Assembly (NCBI GenBank): GCA_019095985.1
Contig: CM032667.1
Span: 36,409,800 to 36,473,799 of the forward strand
Length of the DNA stretch: 64,000 nucleotides
Direction of reading: 5' to 3'
Source of the DNA: Streblospio benedicti
Lineage: Eukaryota; Annelida; Polychaeta; Spionida; Spionidae
The notes beneath the pieces are model-generated. The model made no database searches. It worked only from the letters and a program-made list of their open reading frames with translations, and was not told where the DNA came from. Positions 10,612 to 21,882 of the stretch are shown in pieces. Made by a program: the position numbers and the translations under genes. Each line of letters begins with the position of its first letter. Within the stretch, counting starts at the first letter, position 1.

Positions 10612-13390
10612 ATGGCGGTGGCGGGCTTTTACATCCCACCCTGGGCTGCACTCTTGCTCCTTCTTTCCTCGGTTCCAAACTTTGCACATGCTGCCACCAT
10701 ATCTCCAGTGACAAACAACACGCTAGAGCCTACGGACTCGCCCGCGATTGAACCCAACACTCAGTCGTGGGTGGGGAGCGAGTTCCCGAATCCACAGACC
10801 GAGTACTTGCGGTGCGGCCAGCGAAGTCCCTCGTTCATCTGCGACCCAGCCAAGTTGCTAGGTAGGACTGTATTTGGTGTAAGAGTAGCAAAGTTTAATT
10901 TTTACCACAATTCTCCGATTTACCATACCATCAAGTGAGAGGCGTTTGCAATGATAAAGGTGGTGGGGTATGATATGACACCTTAGATTGAATGTGATAT
11001 GATGTAACAAAATGATGGAAAAAATATAAAGGCATATGGGATTCCCGAAATTGTGGGATTTGTGAAAACTGCTGAAAAAGGTAGCCTACATGTATATCGT
11101 AAACAAGGACAGTTTTTGTAGGGTGAGATCGGGACCTGTAATTTTGTGACTCAATATAAGCGCACAGAAAAAGCAGTGTTACATTTCACTATAAACATTC
11201 CCTTCTATACAATCATGTAAATAATGTACATGTACCGTATTATGTCTGTTCTAGATGACGACTCCACTCGGAAGCTAGAGAACCTGTTAGAGAATGTGCG
11301 CATGATGCGACCGTGCGTCTGTGGCTGTGAGGCAGGCGGGGCCTATCACGACACATACATCAAAGTTAGTGCACCGCCAAGCAGTATTTCCGAATCAAAG
11401 TATTTACATAGCTATGGTGATTAGATATATTGTCTTTACAACGAGGTGACCACATCATAGGTGTTGTTTTCATATTAGTGCATATAAATAGATAATGTGG
11501 TAATATTTTATACTTAGATGAATGAAAAAAATACTTCCAATATAAAATATACAAAGTTCCAATCGCAATCCTATACACCGATTTCGATAAAAGATTTAGA
11601 ATGTCTGAATATATAGTTTTTACGATGAATTATAAGAGTAGTGATCCCGATAGTGTGTCATACGACCCTTACGACCTCCACATTTTTGACTGAAATCAAA
11701 GGTCGTAGTCTAAAATGACGTACATTTGTGGGTACTCATGATATACGAGTATGGCAACAAAACTTGTTTGGGTAGGGCCTCTAGTGTGCGTGGTTCATTG
11801 CAGCAAGACCGCAGAGTATAGTTCCCCCATCGTAAGTTGCACTAGACTAGGTATAAGATACACACACCTTGATAGCTTTCTTCTCTTTTATTAGGCCGAA
11901 TAGTTGTAGTTTCTTCAATCTTCAATCTTCAATGTTTATTTTCGAAAGGGCCATCGGCCGTACAGGAAAGTTGGTGCATTGTGACATACCATGTGCATTT
12001 ACACAACAGTCCAAGTATTATATACTTTTCCCCAATGTAATGGGGTCATCCATAAAAGTGTTTTGTCTTTAGAATTTTCAATGGAATCTGCATTTATTAT
12101 GTCTATGGGAAGCATATTCTATATATATGCGAATGGTGCGAAGTTTACTCTTAGATGCAGCAGGTACGTCTGGCAACCTATTTCCCCGAAAATAGGCCCT
12201 CTTTAAAAGTTACTGTTCTTACCAAGACTGGCCAGTGGTCCTCCTCCCTTACCGTCGCAGACTTTAGTTCCGCGTGGTCGCGTGCAGGGACGCCCGTTAC
12301 ACAGTGTGTCAGCACCAATGCGAATTCCTCCACGCTTGGATGCCTTTCGTGAAACCCGGGGATGCCACCATCACCCCGGCCTACGGACAACGGTAGTCTT
12401 GGCCAGTAGGGCACGTGTGGATTAAGGAAACAACGAGGAGTAGTCATGTAGGGACACAGTACACAATCCGCTGGGGTCACTCGGGCCGTGCCAGGCCAGG
12501 CATAGGCCTTAGACGTGGCGGCGACCCTGGAAGGGGCATGCGCCAATAGATCTTACAGCGCAGCTTTGTTGACAGTATAAAATAAACCCCTAAATTAATA
12601 TACAATGAGTTCCACGAATCACATTTCAACCTAGATTGCCGTGGGTGTCGTGCCCGATATCACCGGCTTCTACGACACCTACCAGGACCGGAAGAATGCT
12701 GTCTCGGCGTTTGCCGCCCTCCTGCGCGACTACGTCTGGGACTTTGACAACGGGTGCGGGGATGACGCAGTCATCGTCTTCTCGGTGAAGGAAAGAATGC
12801 TGTGGACCAGACTGGGTAAGTGATTTAGGGGGATTCACTTGTGAAGGGAAACCACATACGCAATCTTGCCACCTATGAGACACAGTGGAGAATAAGCAGT
12901 GACGTCTTTTTAAGAGAACATAATTTTAAGACTTCTAACGAGTATTTGTTTTTTCTGAATAAATCTAATCTATTATGTTCATTCAGGCGATGCCACGTAT
13001 GATGAGGGTCTCACCGGCAATTGTGTGCAGGACATCTGGGATGAGAACAGCGAGTACTTCACAGACGGATCTTATGGTACTGGGCTCATCAGCATGGTGA
13101 CCAGCTACAAGGACGCACTCCTGGGCTACCGCTATTGCTCCTCGTCTGGGAATGATGAGGGAGAGCCCGCCATCCCCATCTGGGCCATCATACTCATCAT
13201 TGTTGCCAGCGTTGGTGGTCTGGGCTTGTGCATTTTGTGCTGTTGTTGTTGTGGATGTTGTAAGGGAGGCGGGGGTAGTTATTCATCATCGCACCACCAC
13301 TCTAGTGGATGGTTTGGCGGAGATTCCGGTGGAGGGGGTGGTTGGGGTGGTGGTGGCGGCGGTGGGGATGGTGGTGGCGGTGGATTTTAG
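10612..13390 (+). CDS. MOLO1-like TPM-domain type I membrane protein, copy B (intact, 314 aa)
   Basis: Four exons join in frame: 10612-10861, 11255-11364, 12635-12815 and 12987-13390 (250+110+181+404 bases), all with GT/AG introns. Residues 1-27 are a signal peptide ending AHA; about 30-55 is a Ser/Thr/Pro-rich linker with an NNT glycosylation site. From about 60 to 230 runs a TPM-type domain of the MOLO1 group (SPSFICDP, CVCGCEAGG, AVGVVPDITGF, NGCGDDAVIVFS, MVTSYKDALLGY). Residues 243-264 are a membrane span, then a cytosolic Cys cluster (C262, C265-C269, C271, C272, likely palmitoylated) and a Gly/His/Trp-rich tail. C. elegans MOLO-1, with the same layout, is an auxiliary subunit that boosts levamisole-sensitive acetylcholine receptors; that role here is inference. 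The ATG was chosen because it starts the signal peptide. This is the only copy of four with no disruption. AATAAA follows at 13447. Confidence 0.9.
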
Positions 13391-13446
13391 ATATCAATGT
13401 TATGGCACTGAATATTACCCCAGTTAGGAACATTCTACTTGTTCAG

Positions 13447-13452
13447 AATAAA
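13447..13452 (+). terminator. Poly(A) signal AATAAA of gene B
   Basis: AATAAA lies 57 bases after the stop codon. The same signal and spacing are kept in copies A (3874-3879) and C (24702-24707) and, on the other strand, in D near 29600. Confidence 0.75.
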
Positions 13453-15509
13453 ATATATGATGCATGGTCTTATTTAGGAGCACAAGATTTTTATAATGGT
13501 TGATTAGTTGAAAGTATAAAGCTTGTTTGCACATTGTTGTTTGAACATGTTGTACCCATCATTCAGCTCAGGAAGAAAGTAAAAATAAATGTGATAGAGA
13601 TGGTCAGTATTAAGTACACAGTATAATATGTACCAAGTTATTTCCTTTCAGTCTACAGATGAAATGTGTGATGTGTGTTTTGAAGTGATGATTTAATGAT
13701 TATAAATGATGTATCTTCACAGGTCAATTCAATGTGATATCCTGCAAAGTGTTATACACGTACATGTTTGAACGTACATATCGTCTTACATTTTGCACAG
13801 GAAAATAATGTCTAATATGCTCTGCTGACTTCTGATGTCCTTTTACACGTACATTCTACATTGTACAATTATTTTCCTATCCATGTTCTTCTACATGTAC
13901 ATGAATGGTAAATGCATGCATATTTCAGTGTCAAGATGATTAGATACATGAATGTAATGGCAAGATGTACCAGCCACAAAAAATAACGCGCTTGTTAACA
14001 AAGCTATGTTAGTGCAAGACTTTCTTTCAACATACTTCTCATTTTTATTATTTTTATGCAAAATTAATTGTCTCAATAGCATTTAGGTTTGTTTCCCGCG
14101 AATTCACGATTGAAAGAAGATATCCGCAGTTTCATGGCTACAACATGTAATTAAATTGTAATATCTCGTGTGTCCAGTTTGCATTATGTTGTAGTCATGA
14201 CGTCTAATATAAAACACATTTGACAAAACTAAACCTTTTTACATCAATATTTTCAATGTTTTTAATGCTTAATTTGATATATGACTTCAATAAAATTAGC
14301 ATCAAGTGTTGTTAATAAACTACCTTGTGTAAAATCAATATGCTAGTAATTTGTTGGAATTTTATCCCGATGATGTTAATTATATAGAAACGTATAAATA
14401 TTTTTAATGTGTTTTCCCCAAGTATATAATATTTAGAATTGAAAATCTTTATACAAATTGAATTTTATAAGTTGTGTTAATTATGTGTTCGTTACACATT
14501 TGAAACAAGTAATGAGAGAAAGCCATGTATTAACAATGAGACTGTTTGCTGTGTACCAGATGAAAACTTTATTCAACAGCGTCTTAACATTTTTATGATA
14601 AACTATTGACAGTGAGCTTTTAAAACCTTTTATGTATCTATTGCCAATGCAAGGCTGGTTAAAATGTATCCATGTACAGGGACAGTTTTTTTAATTGCAG
14701 CCGTATTCGGTTGTTTCCTTTTTAAAGGTATTATACTAACACTTAATTCTCAAAATATTTCTATTATTTATAAACATGCATTTATGTGATAAATTACGCA
14801 TTTGTAATAAAACATACATTTGTTATATCATGCCTTGTATCATTGGTTTTCATTTTGTACATTTTTGTATATATGCAGGTAACATGTAAATTATCGCCCT
14901 AATTACAGTAGTTGGGTTTGTTGATTTTCAATTTGTTTAAGTAGAAGACTGACATATTGTATCTGGCTTGGTGTGTGAATATTATTAATAAACGAGCCTA
15001 GAAATACACTATTATGTACCTCACAATCTGTTGCATTTTTTTCTTCAATGCTTTCTATTCAAATCATTTCAATATTTCGCGTAGCCACACAAAATACACA
15101 GATAATATTTATCTTTATAGCAGATCTATCATACCTTGTTTTGTTTCCATCAATTGCTTAAGTCTAGCCGGCTATATGGCGGTTATTTATATACAAAAGA
15201 TCATACACTAGGGTGGGTCATGTTTTAAAGTTGGAAGAAATCCCACATCCCTCTTTTTGGTCTTACTTTCCACATATGTTCTTATGCCTTTTAACCACAT
15301 CCTTTATATACTCCGTCTCACTTACTTTTAACCTCATATCCCTCTTCTTGTCATTTTTCCCACATCCCACTTTTACACCCCCCAAAGATAAACAATAATT
15401 AATCGCATATCTAAATCTTACACCTCAAAAGAAATATAGAAATTTAATGTCAGAAACCTGTAAAGGCAAAAGAATTATTGTATTGTTTGAATAATTTTCT
15501 TGACCTAAT
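13453..15509. repeat. 3' flank of unit B, part of the segmental duplication
   Basis: About 2 kb of AT-rich sequence with no gene that I can support. It aligns with the flank of C (24708-25690 plus 27272-28377) and its last 680 bases align with 39001-39680. B is clearly more diverged from the other two than they are from each other. The contig ends at the gap at 15510. Confidence 0.8.
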
Positions 15510-15609
15510 NNNNNNNNNNNNNNNNNNNNNNNNNNNNNNNNNNNNNNNNNNNNNNNNNNNNNNNNNNNNNNNNNNNNNNNNNNNNNNNNNNNNNNNNNNN
15601 NNNNNNNNN
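15510..15609. other. Assembly gap (100 N)
   Basis: Placeholder gap. The sequence to its left matches 39680 and the sequence to its right matches 41549, so by comparison with the other copy roughly 1.9 kb may be missing here. Confidence 0.99.
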
Positions 15610-16045
15610 CGTTCATTACAAATTTGATGAAGGAAATATATGTTTGGGTTTTGATTCATGCACTTCAAAAAATTGAAGCAGGATTACGAGAAAAGCGATG
15701 CAGTAGTGCAAGACGTTACGTGATATTTTTTCTGTGGCATTTTCCTTTGAGATTTATATTTGCACAGGCCTAGGTATTTGAATCTGAGTGTCATTACAAA
15801 AGAAGTGCCCACTATTCACTTTAGATTACATTTTAATTGATATAATGCAAAAGGTGCAAGAAAATGAGAAACAAAATGTGTCCCTACATGTATGAGACAA
15901 GTGTCTGCAGGGGCAGGTCTACCGTATTTTGTTAGTACACATATGATTGTCCACGTTTTAAACATTTTATGCTATCCATAAAGAATACAATGGTATTCAG
16001 TTCAGAGGATATTTACAAGTGCCACCAAGTCCACCCATCCACGTA
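15610..16045. repeat. Partial third copy of the block repeated at 41430-42180 and 43225-43985
   Basis: From CATTACAAATTTGATGAAGG to CCACCCATCCACGT this matches 41549-42000 almost base for base, then diverges. It is the distal part of the gene-unit flank. No gene seen. Confidence 0.8.
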
Positions 16046-16191
16046 TTTTTATTGCTTCCTTGATGCTTCATGTCCTCCAGTCACTCTCTCTGTTCAAAAA
16101 CATTCACTTCCCATACTCCCAGTCTATCTCATGATTGTTGTGATTAAATTGATCCATGATTACACTCTTGTTGATTTGGGTTAAGTGAGGG

Positions 16192-16625
16192 GCACATTTG
16201 ACCTTGCGGGCGTGTTCACCGCATGCAAGGCGTGTTGACGTCTGCGGTGTCTACGACGTTTTCCGCATGCATTGACAAAAGTACAGCTCCGGAAGTGCTT
16301 CTGGACTCGGAATGCTTTTATTGAGGTGGCCGTGAGATCAACATTCATCGCACTGGCTCCTTTTGGTCAGACCATGACGTAGAGTGGTCGTAGAAGAAGT
16401 TTGGCATGCCAAACTCCTTCTGCGGCCACCGTACTGCCTTGTACGTTGGCCGCACTGCACTCTCACGGATTGTCACAACTCCAGGCGTTTTTGGTCGTAG
16501 ACCGGCTTGGGGTGGAATGTGCCCTAGGCATAACACTCAAGGATCCTTACTATCTCCATGCGTTTTTGGTCGTAGACTGGCTGTAGACAACCCTTGCGGC
16601 GTAATGTGCCCTAGGCATTAGGGAT
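16192..16625. mobile_element. GC-richer repeat with a 46-bp palindrome; relative at 49930-50580
   Basis: Begins GAGGGGCACATTTGACCTTG, and the same end occurs inverted at about 50545-50575. Inside, 16384-16429 is a near-perfect palindrome centred on GGCATGCC (arms GTGGTCGTAGAAGAAGTTTGG and its near complement). Two direct repeats follow (GCGTTTTTGGTCGTAGAC at about 16485 and 16560, each ending AATGTGCCCTAGGCAT). No coding frame recognised. Probably a non-autonomous element of unknown class. Confidence 0.5.
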
Positions 16626-18279
16626 TCTATTCTCGCTGCTCTCTCTCTTATGTTATGATTTTGGAATTGATACCAAAAATGTTGAAAAAATACATGAAAA
16701 AAAAATGCGGAAAACATGACACGAGTAGCAAATGCTTGAAAGCGTTTATAACGTGTGGACAATTATCAGTCTATAGTGGCTGCGGCCAACAAGGAAGTTC
16801 TGACTGTGGGGTTTATGGAGTTGGCATGGTAGCGGTGTTGTGATTACCTAAGTGGTAAGTGCTATATATTTAGTAATAATTTATTACTAATGTGTTAAGA
16901 TTAAGTCATCGTTAACCCAAAACAACTAACACGTTAGAAATAAAATGCTTCTGCAAGCACGTATTGACAGTATATGTATAAAACATTACGATTAAGTACA
17001 GATACCCATGAAAGGATGTGGAACAGTATATATATGAGAATATGACCTATGTTGTTCTTGTATTAACATGAATTTATGTTAGTACGATGCACAGGTTATA
17101 CTGTTCCACTGTGCATGTCATGTATGCATTACAAAGCCTTGTGAAAAATTCACCAACTGCACAGCATAATTAACACACCCCTAAGAAACAATTTTCAGTA
17201 TAAACTAAAACAGAGACAATCACAAATAACTGCTGTGTTTATTTTATTTGTATTACTATTATCTACTCTGATTATACACCTATACCTATTTAATACTCTT
17301 TCTATCAATTACACTAATAATGGTGAAGTTTTCTCTGCAAGGGGTCGTAGGGATGACTGGAAGGCAGATGGACGCACAAAGAATGTGGAAGACGTTTGGA
17401 CAATGTTATTTATTTGTTTATACTCTCTGAACAGCCAATTTTACATAGTATCACACATGCCCTTGATGTTCACGGATTTTAATAAATGTTCACTAGCTAT
17501 TGATGGAATCGCGCTAGTCAGCCATGTTGCCTTAAAAAACACACACTAAAGAATGAGTTATGAGGCGACCAAATGTGATTTTAAGAAGGAAATAATTTGA
17601 TCAGTGATAGTTCTCTGAGATAGTTCTCTCATTTGGCTTTGAAATGTAACATTAATGTATTTAGCCTGTCATGTACTATCTACATATCATATATTGATAT
17701 TATATTGATAAATTGTTGCATAATCGTCAGTCTGAAGAACTCAATTGTCACAGAACAATAGATCCATCGATGTGTGTCAAATATATAGATGAGGCACAGA
17801 TATCCACTAAATCATCGACCGCAAAGGCTATTGTGTCTGAGCATTCCGATTGTTGATAACTTAGACAGCAAGTTTACACGGATAGTTGTTTAATATTTGA
17901 TTTAGATCTGTGTGGTTTGGTTCATATACACAAAAGCATTGATCTAGTCTCAGTGTAATCTGAAGTCTGAAGTTCATGATGATCTTTGAACAAGTTCGGT
18001 AACAAAATATATGTTAAATGTAAATATCGAAGTTTATATTCTCATTTCCAGGAGTACTGCTCAGTCAATTCATTTACACCCGGTCATTGGTGGATTTTGT
18101 AAATGCTTCTATTTCTACATTGTCCATGAAATTATGATATTACCCCAACAAATTTCTTCGTGTCACTATATACAAACACAGAGCTGTTCTGGCCATGACG
18201 TCACTGCCAGGGGTGTTCTTAAATTTATATGCATCAACAGCAACTTTTAAAGCTACACGATTGATTATGAGTTTCGTTT
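16626..18279. other. Non-coding stretch
   Basis: AT-rich; a short palindrome TTAGTAATAATTTATTACTAA lies near 16870. No exon, RNA gene or mobile element recognised. Confidence 0.5.
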
Positions 18280-18443
18280 GTTGGCCCTTTAAAAATGCCA
18301 TAAAACGCTTCTAGAAAGCTCAGTTTAATTGGCAGATTGCCCAAATTCGAATAACTTCGGTGTCGTCTCAAACCTCATAGTTGTGTAAAGTTTGAACGAA
18401 ATCGGTTCATCGGTACGACCGCTAGCTTGTCCAGAGACATACA

Positions 18444-18475
<32 letters not shown>

Positions 18476-18545
18476 GTTACAAACGAACCAAACACAATGC
18501 TTGCTTCAGCAGCTGAGCTGAAGCGACGCAACAAACAAATCTCTT
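18280..18545. repeat. Dispersed repeat end with (ACAT)n microsatellite
   Basis: A stretch resembling the conserved 3' region of a dispersed retroelement (AGTTTGAACGAAATCGGTTC) runs into about ten ACAT units (18437-18474). A similar layout occurs at about 27130-27235, where CCAAATTTGAGCATCCTAGC is followed by GGATGGAAGG repeats. Class uncertain. Confidence 0.45.
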
Positions 18546-19114
18546 GTTAAGCTTGCTAAAGATATAGTTAGCCATGGATAGAGTTCAGGAAATGTGAATT
18601 GATTCTTTGCAAGGCATTTTTATATATTAGAGTTTGGCATATAATACCATTGATTTTACATGATTTGGGCGTGCTGAATTCCAAATTTTTGATGCCGGAA
18701 AATACTTTTACTTCTCTTCAGATGGAACATGGGTTCGTAATGAAGGTCAATGATATGTTTGGTGTTAATTATTCAGCTATTTGTCATATGGAATATTGAT
18801 TTTGCTGTCTTTGAGTAGATTTTCAGAGATAGCAATTATACAAGAAAGAAACTTGTATTTCAAATATCAGGTTCTCAAACAATTGCATTCTACAAAGAAG
18901 GGTCCTGGGGAGTCAAAATGCTCGTTTAACTATATTGTCCATAGTAAGTTGAGCATTCACTGTGAAAAGGACACATAAAGAGGGATTACTACATGATCAG
19001 TGGCTAATCCAATGTAGCAGAAATTAGTTTTATATGCAGTTGGAACTGCTGAACTCAAACTTGATGGGAGAGAGTTAGAAATATGAGTGTTCCAAAATTT
19101 GGTATAATCAGATT
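18546..19114. other. Non-coding stretch
   Basis: No exon or repeat recognised; short open frames here lack splice context and recognisable protein content. Confidence 0.45.
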
Positions 19115-19562
19115 CAGGCTGGCAGCAAGGCTAAGGAAAGGAGGCAACTGCCTGTTTGCTTTTGGCCTTGCTTCACTCGCCTCCTCGTTCTTCAGATTTT
19201 ACCTCGCTTTTTTAAAATAAATAGCTTTTGAAATTTTTCGATATTCTTATTCAAACAATTGTTATTTCATCATCCTTAGTTAGTGATCTTGCAATATAGT
19301 ACTGATTCCGCACATCATACAAGATTACTCATGTTTTCAAACATATTGCTCATTGAAATTGGAACATTTCTCTTGGTGTTGACATTATGATTTGAGTTAT
19401 AATTCTTAATTTTCCCATGTACTAGCACACTTTATTTGTTGTGTACATAAAGTATTCATTTTGAACATAAACTTATTTTTACTTCATATATCACGATGAC
19501 ACAGAGCGCCTGAAATGAACAGATTTCGCCTCCTCGCTTTTTGAGCTCTGGCTACGGACCTG
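19115..19562. mobile_element. 448-bp non-autonomous element, hAT-like ends
   Basis: Ends are CAGGCTGGCAGCAAGGC and, inverted, CAGGTCCGTAGCCAGAGC, close to the CAGGGCCGTAGCCAG ends common in hAT elements. It aligns along its length with 59654-60117 (shared CAAACAATTGTTA, GTGATCTTGCAATA, TCACGATG and CTCTGGCTACGG blocks). No transposase. Target-site duplications are not clear. Confidence 0.65.
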
Positions 19563-20231
19563 ATACCACTTGGTATCATTTAATAAATGATTATGACAAC
19601 ACTTCAGGGTGCACTTCAGGTGTGAATCCCCCTAATGTCTTTTGATATAACCCAGCTTTTATCGTGACAGAGGCTTATGAACCTACCACTTGTAAAATAT
19701 TGGTTAAATTGAAATAGCATCACCGAGGTAGTCGTGTAAATGTTGCTTATTACAATTATGTACTATATGTCATGCTCCTCCAAGAAATGTTTCGAAAGCT
19801 CATAATTTGTATGCACTTGATTATTGGATTATTGTGTGTGGACTTCAGCTCTTTTATATTGCGTATCTATGTCATGCGAAGGTCTGCAAGAATCATAACA
19901 AGTACGCAGTGTACGGTACACTTTACTGATCATGAGAGGAGAATTTGACTCTGAATTAGATTCAAAATAGATATACCATCCTCTCCTAGCAAGAATCAAA
20001 TAAACAATGGACGTCTCACTTAGAAATGCGTTCAAACAATGTAGCCAATAAACACTTATGTAGCAACGAATTCACACAATTGTTGAACAACCTATAACTC
20101 TTCCAACTCTTCAACGGGAAATATTTTGTCAACGTATTGTCAATTATCAGCCACTGCACACAAGTTTATATCAGCAATGGAATAACACAATCTGCAGCAA
20201 CATCATCCATGATCATTATATGAGCGATTAG
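19563..20231. other. Non-coding stretch 5' of the PLE of unit C
   Basis: No gene recognised. It replaces the sequence found upstream of the PLEs of units B and D, so a breakpoint lies at about 20232, inside the RT remnant. Confidence 0.5.
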
Positions 20232-21424
20232 CGAGGGGTCAACACGTATATCTACAAATTCATGGTGCAGCCATTGGATCCCCAGTATCCCCAATTATCT
20301 GCAACCTTAACACGGAGGAGTTTGAGAGGAAGACCTTAGCTTCGGCTCCCCATCCACCCAGACTCTGGAAGAGATACGTGGATGACACAGTGGTGATTCA
20401 GAAAAGACAACACGCAGATGAGTTCCAAGACCACCTGAACTCTATGGACAATTTTCACAGAGGGAGAAAGTTGCTGGTCAGAGGTCTCTACCTTTCCTAG
20501 ATACTTGGTGAATGAAGATGGGTCACTATGCACAAGTGTTCAGAAAAAGTACATATACAGATCAGTACTTGGACTTTGTTAGCAACCACCCCGTTGAATA
20601 CAAAGTAGGAGTGGTTCGTACTCTGATGCATAGGGCTGATTGCGTTGTTAGTGATCTGTTGGAGTGTGAAAGTGAGAAAAGACACTTAGGGAAGGTATTG
20701 AAGATCAACAGATACCCTGAGGACTTACTTGTTGAACAGTAAGAAAGTCAACAGGGATAAAACCGCTGCTTCTAAGGACAATGCCCAGACTGAACAGCAG
20801 AGGACTCCCACAGTAGTAATATCTATGTCAAGGCTGTATCAGAACATATTAGGAGGTTGTTACATAGGTACAATGTCCAGGTATTCTTCAAACCAGTTAA
20901 CACCCTTAGACAGTTGTTAGTGAGACCAAAGGATCCCTTAGATAAGGAGAGAGGGATTGGACCAGTGTACGAGATTAAGTGATACGATTGTGATGCGTCA
21001 TATGTTGGTGAGACAGAACGATCCCTGAAAGTAAGGTTCATGGAACATAGACGCCCAAGCTCCACAGGGTCGGAAGTATCTCGCCATTTACACACTGACC
21101 AAGAGGGACATGGCATTTCTCTCGAGGATACAAAAGCTCTATTTGTTGAACCGAAGTATTCTGAACGTGGAGTGAAGGAAGCGATTCAGATAAGGAGACT
21201 GAGACCTTCGTTCAAAAGAGAAGGAGGCAGACACCCTTCCCACCATATGGGACAACGTGTTGACACCTGGAGGACACGCAGCCGGGGATTCTTCCGCGCC
21301 AATAGTGAGGACCTATGACGTCATTTGTTGTGATCAAGGCAAGAGCATTTGCCGAAAGCTCAATAAGTAATTGATCTTTTTCTTATTACATTGTATCCTG
21401 TTTAAAATTTAAACATATACCTAT
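20232..21424 (+). mobile_element. Penelope-like element fragment upstream of gene C
   Basis: Same element as at 8852-10150 and closer to the D fragment (35884-37229) than to B. RT palm and thumb remnants are followed by the GIY-YIG part (about 20930-21310). The left terminal arm is missing because the copy starts abruptly at the unit breakpoint. Broken in several places. Confidence 0.85.
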
Positions 21425-21882
21425 ATACATGTACATGTGTACACTCGCATAATATATGTATGTATTAGTTCATGGATTGTGAATTGCACTCAACGTATAT
21501 GTGTAATATGCTTGTACTGAGAACACTGAGTACATGACTTAGCCTACCCCTGTGGATACAGCTCACAACAGTACAAAACATGCTACACTTCATTTTCATG
21601 TACAATTACTATAGAGCTCCGCAAAGTAGTTGGGAACGCAAATACAATGCAATGTGACAAGGATGTCAATTCTTAATCAGACATTTGCAAACAAGAACAC
21701 CGTCATATAGATGCAATGGTATTTTTTCACAAAGCTTCATCCGCGACCTTTTCCAGACACAATGCAAAATCTATTCACCACATCTTGATAATTGTATATA
21801 TTGCTATATTAACAGGAGCACCAGTCTCTAGAGTCAAGAGAGCTAACGTGACAACAGCTGCAGGAGAGCAGCAACGGCAGCC

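Noticed and set aside
10445-10711. Upstream frame MVFFHKASSATFSRHN... overlapping exon 1 of gene B (also in C and D)
   Set aside because: Runs in another frame through the signal-peptide exon and does not lead into the spliced frame; at most a uORF if transcription starts that far upstream.
12178-12546. 122-codon minus-strand frame inside intron 2 of copy B, partly kept in copy C (23453-23710)
   Set aside because: It is antisense within a spliced intron; differences between B and C are mostly amino-acid changing, and no family is recognised. The GC-rich intron segment explains the open frame.
13025-13427. Alternative frames over the Gly-rich tail of gene B (13152-13427, 13309-13503)
   Set aside because: Shadows of exon 4; the frame joined through all four exons ends at the TAG at 13388-13390.
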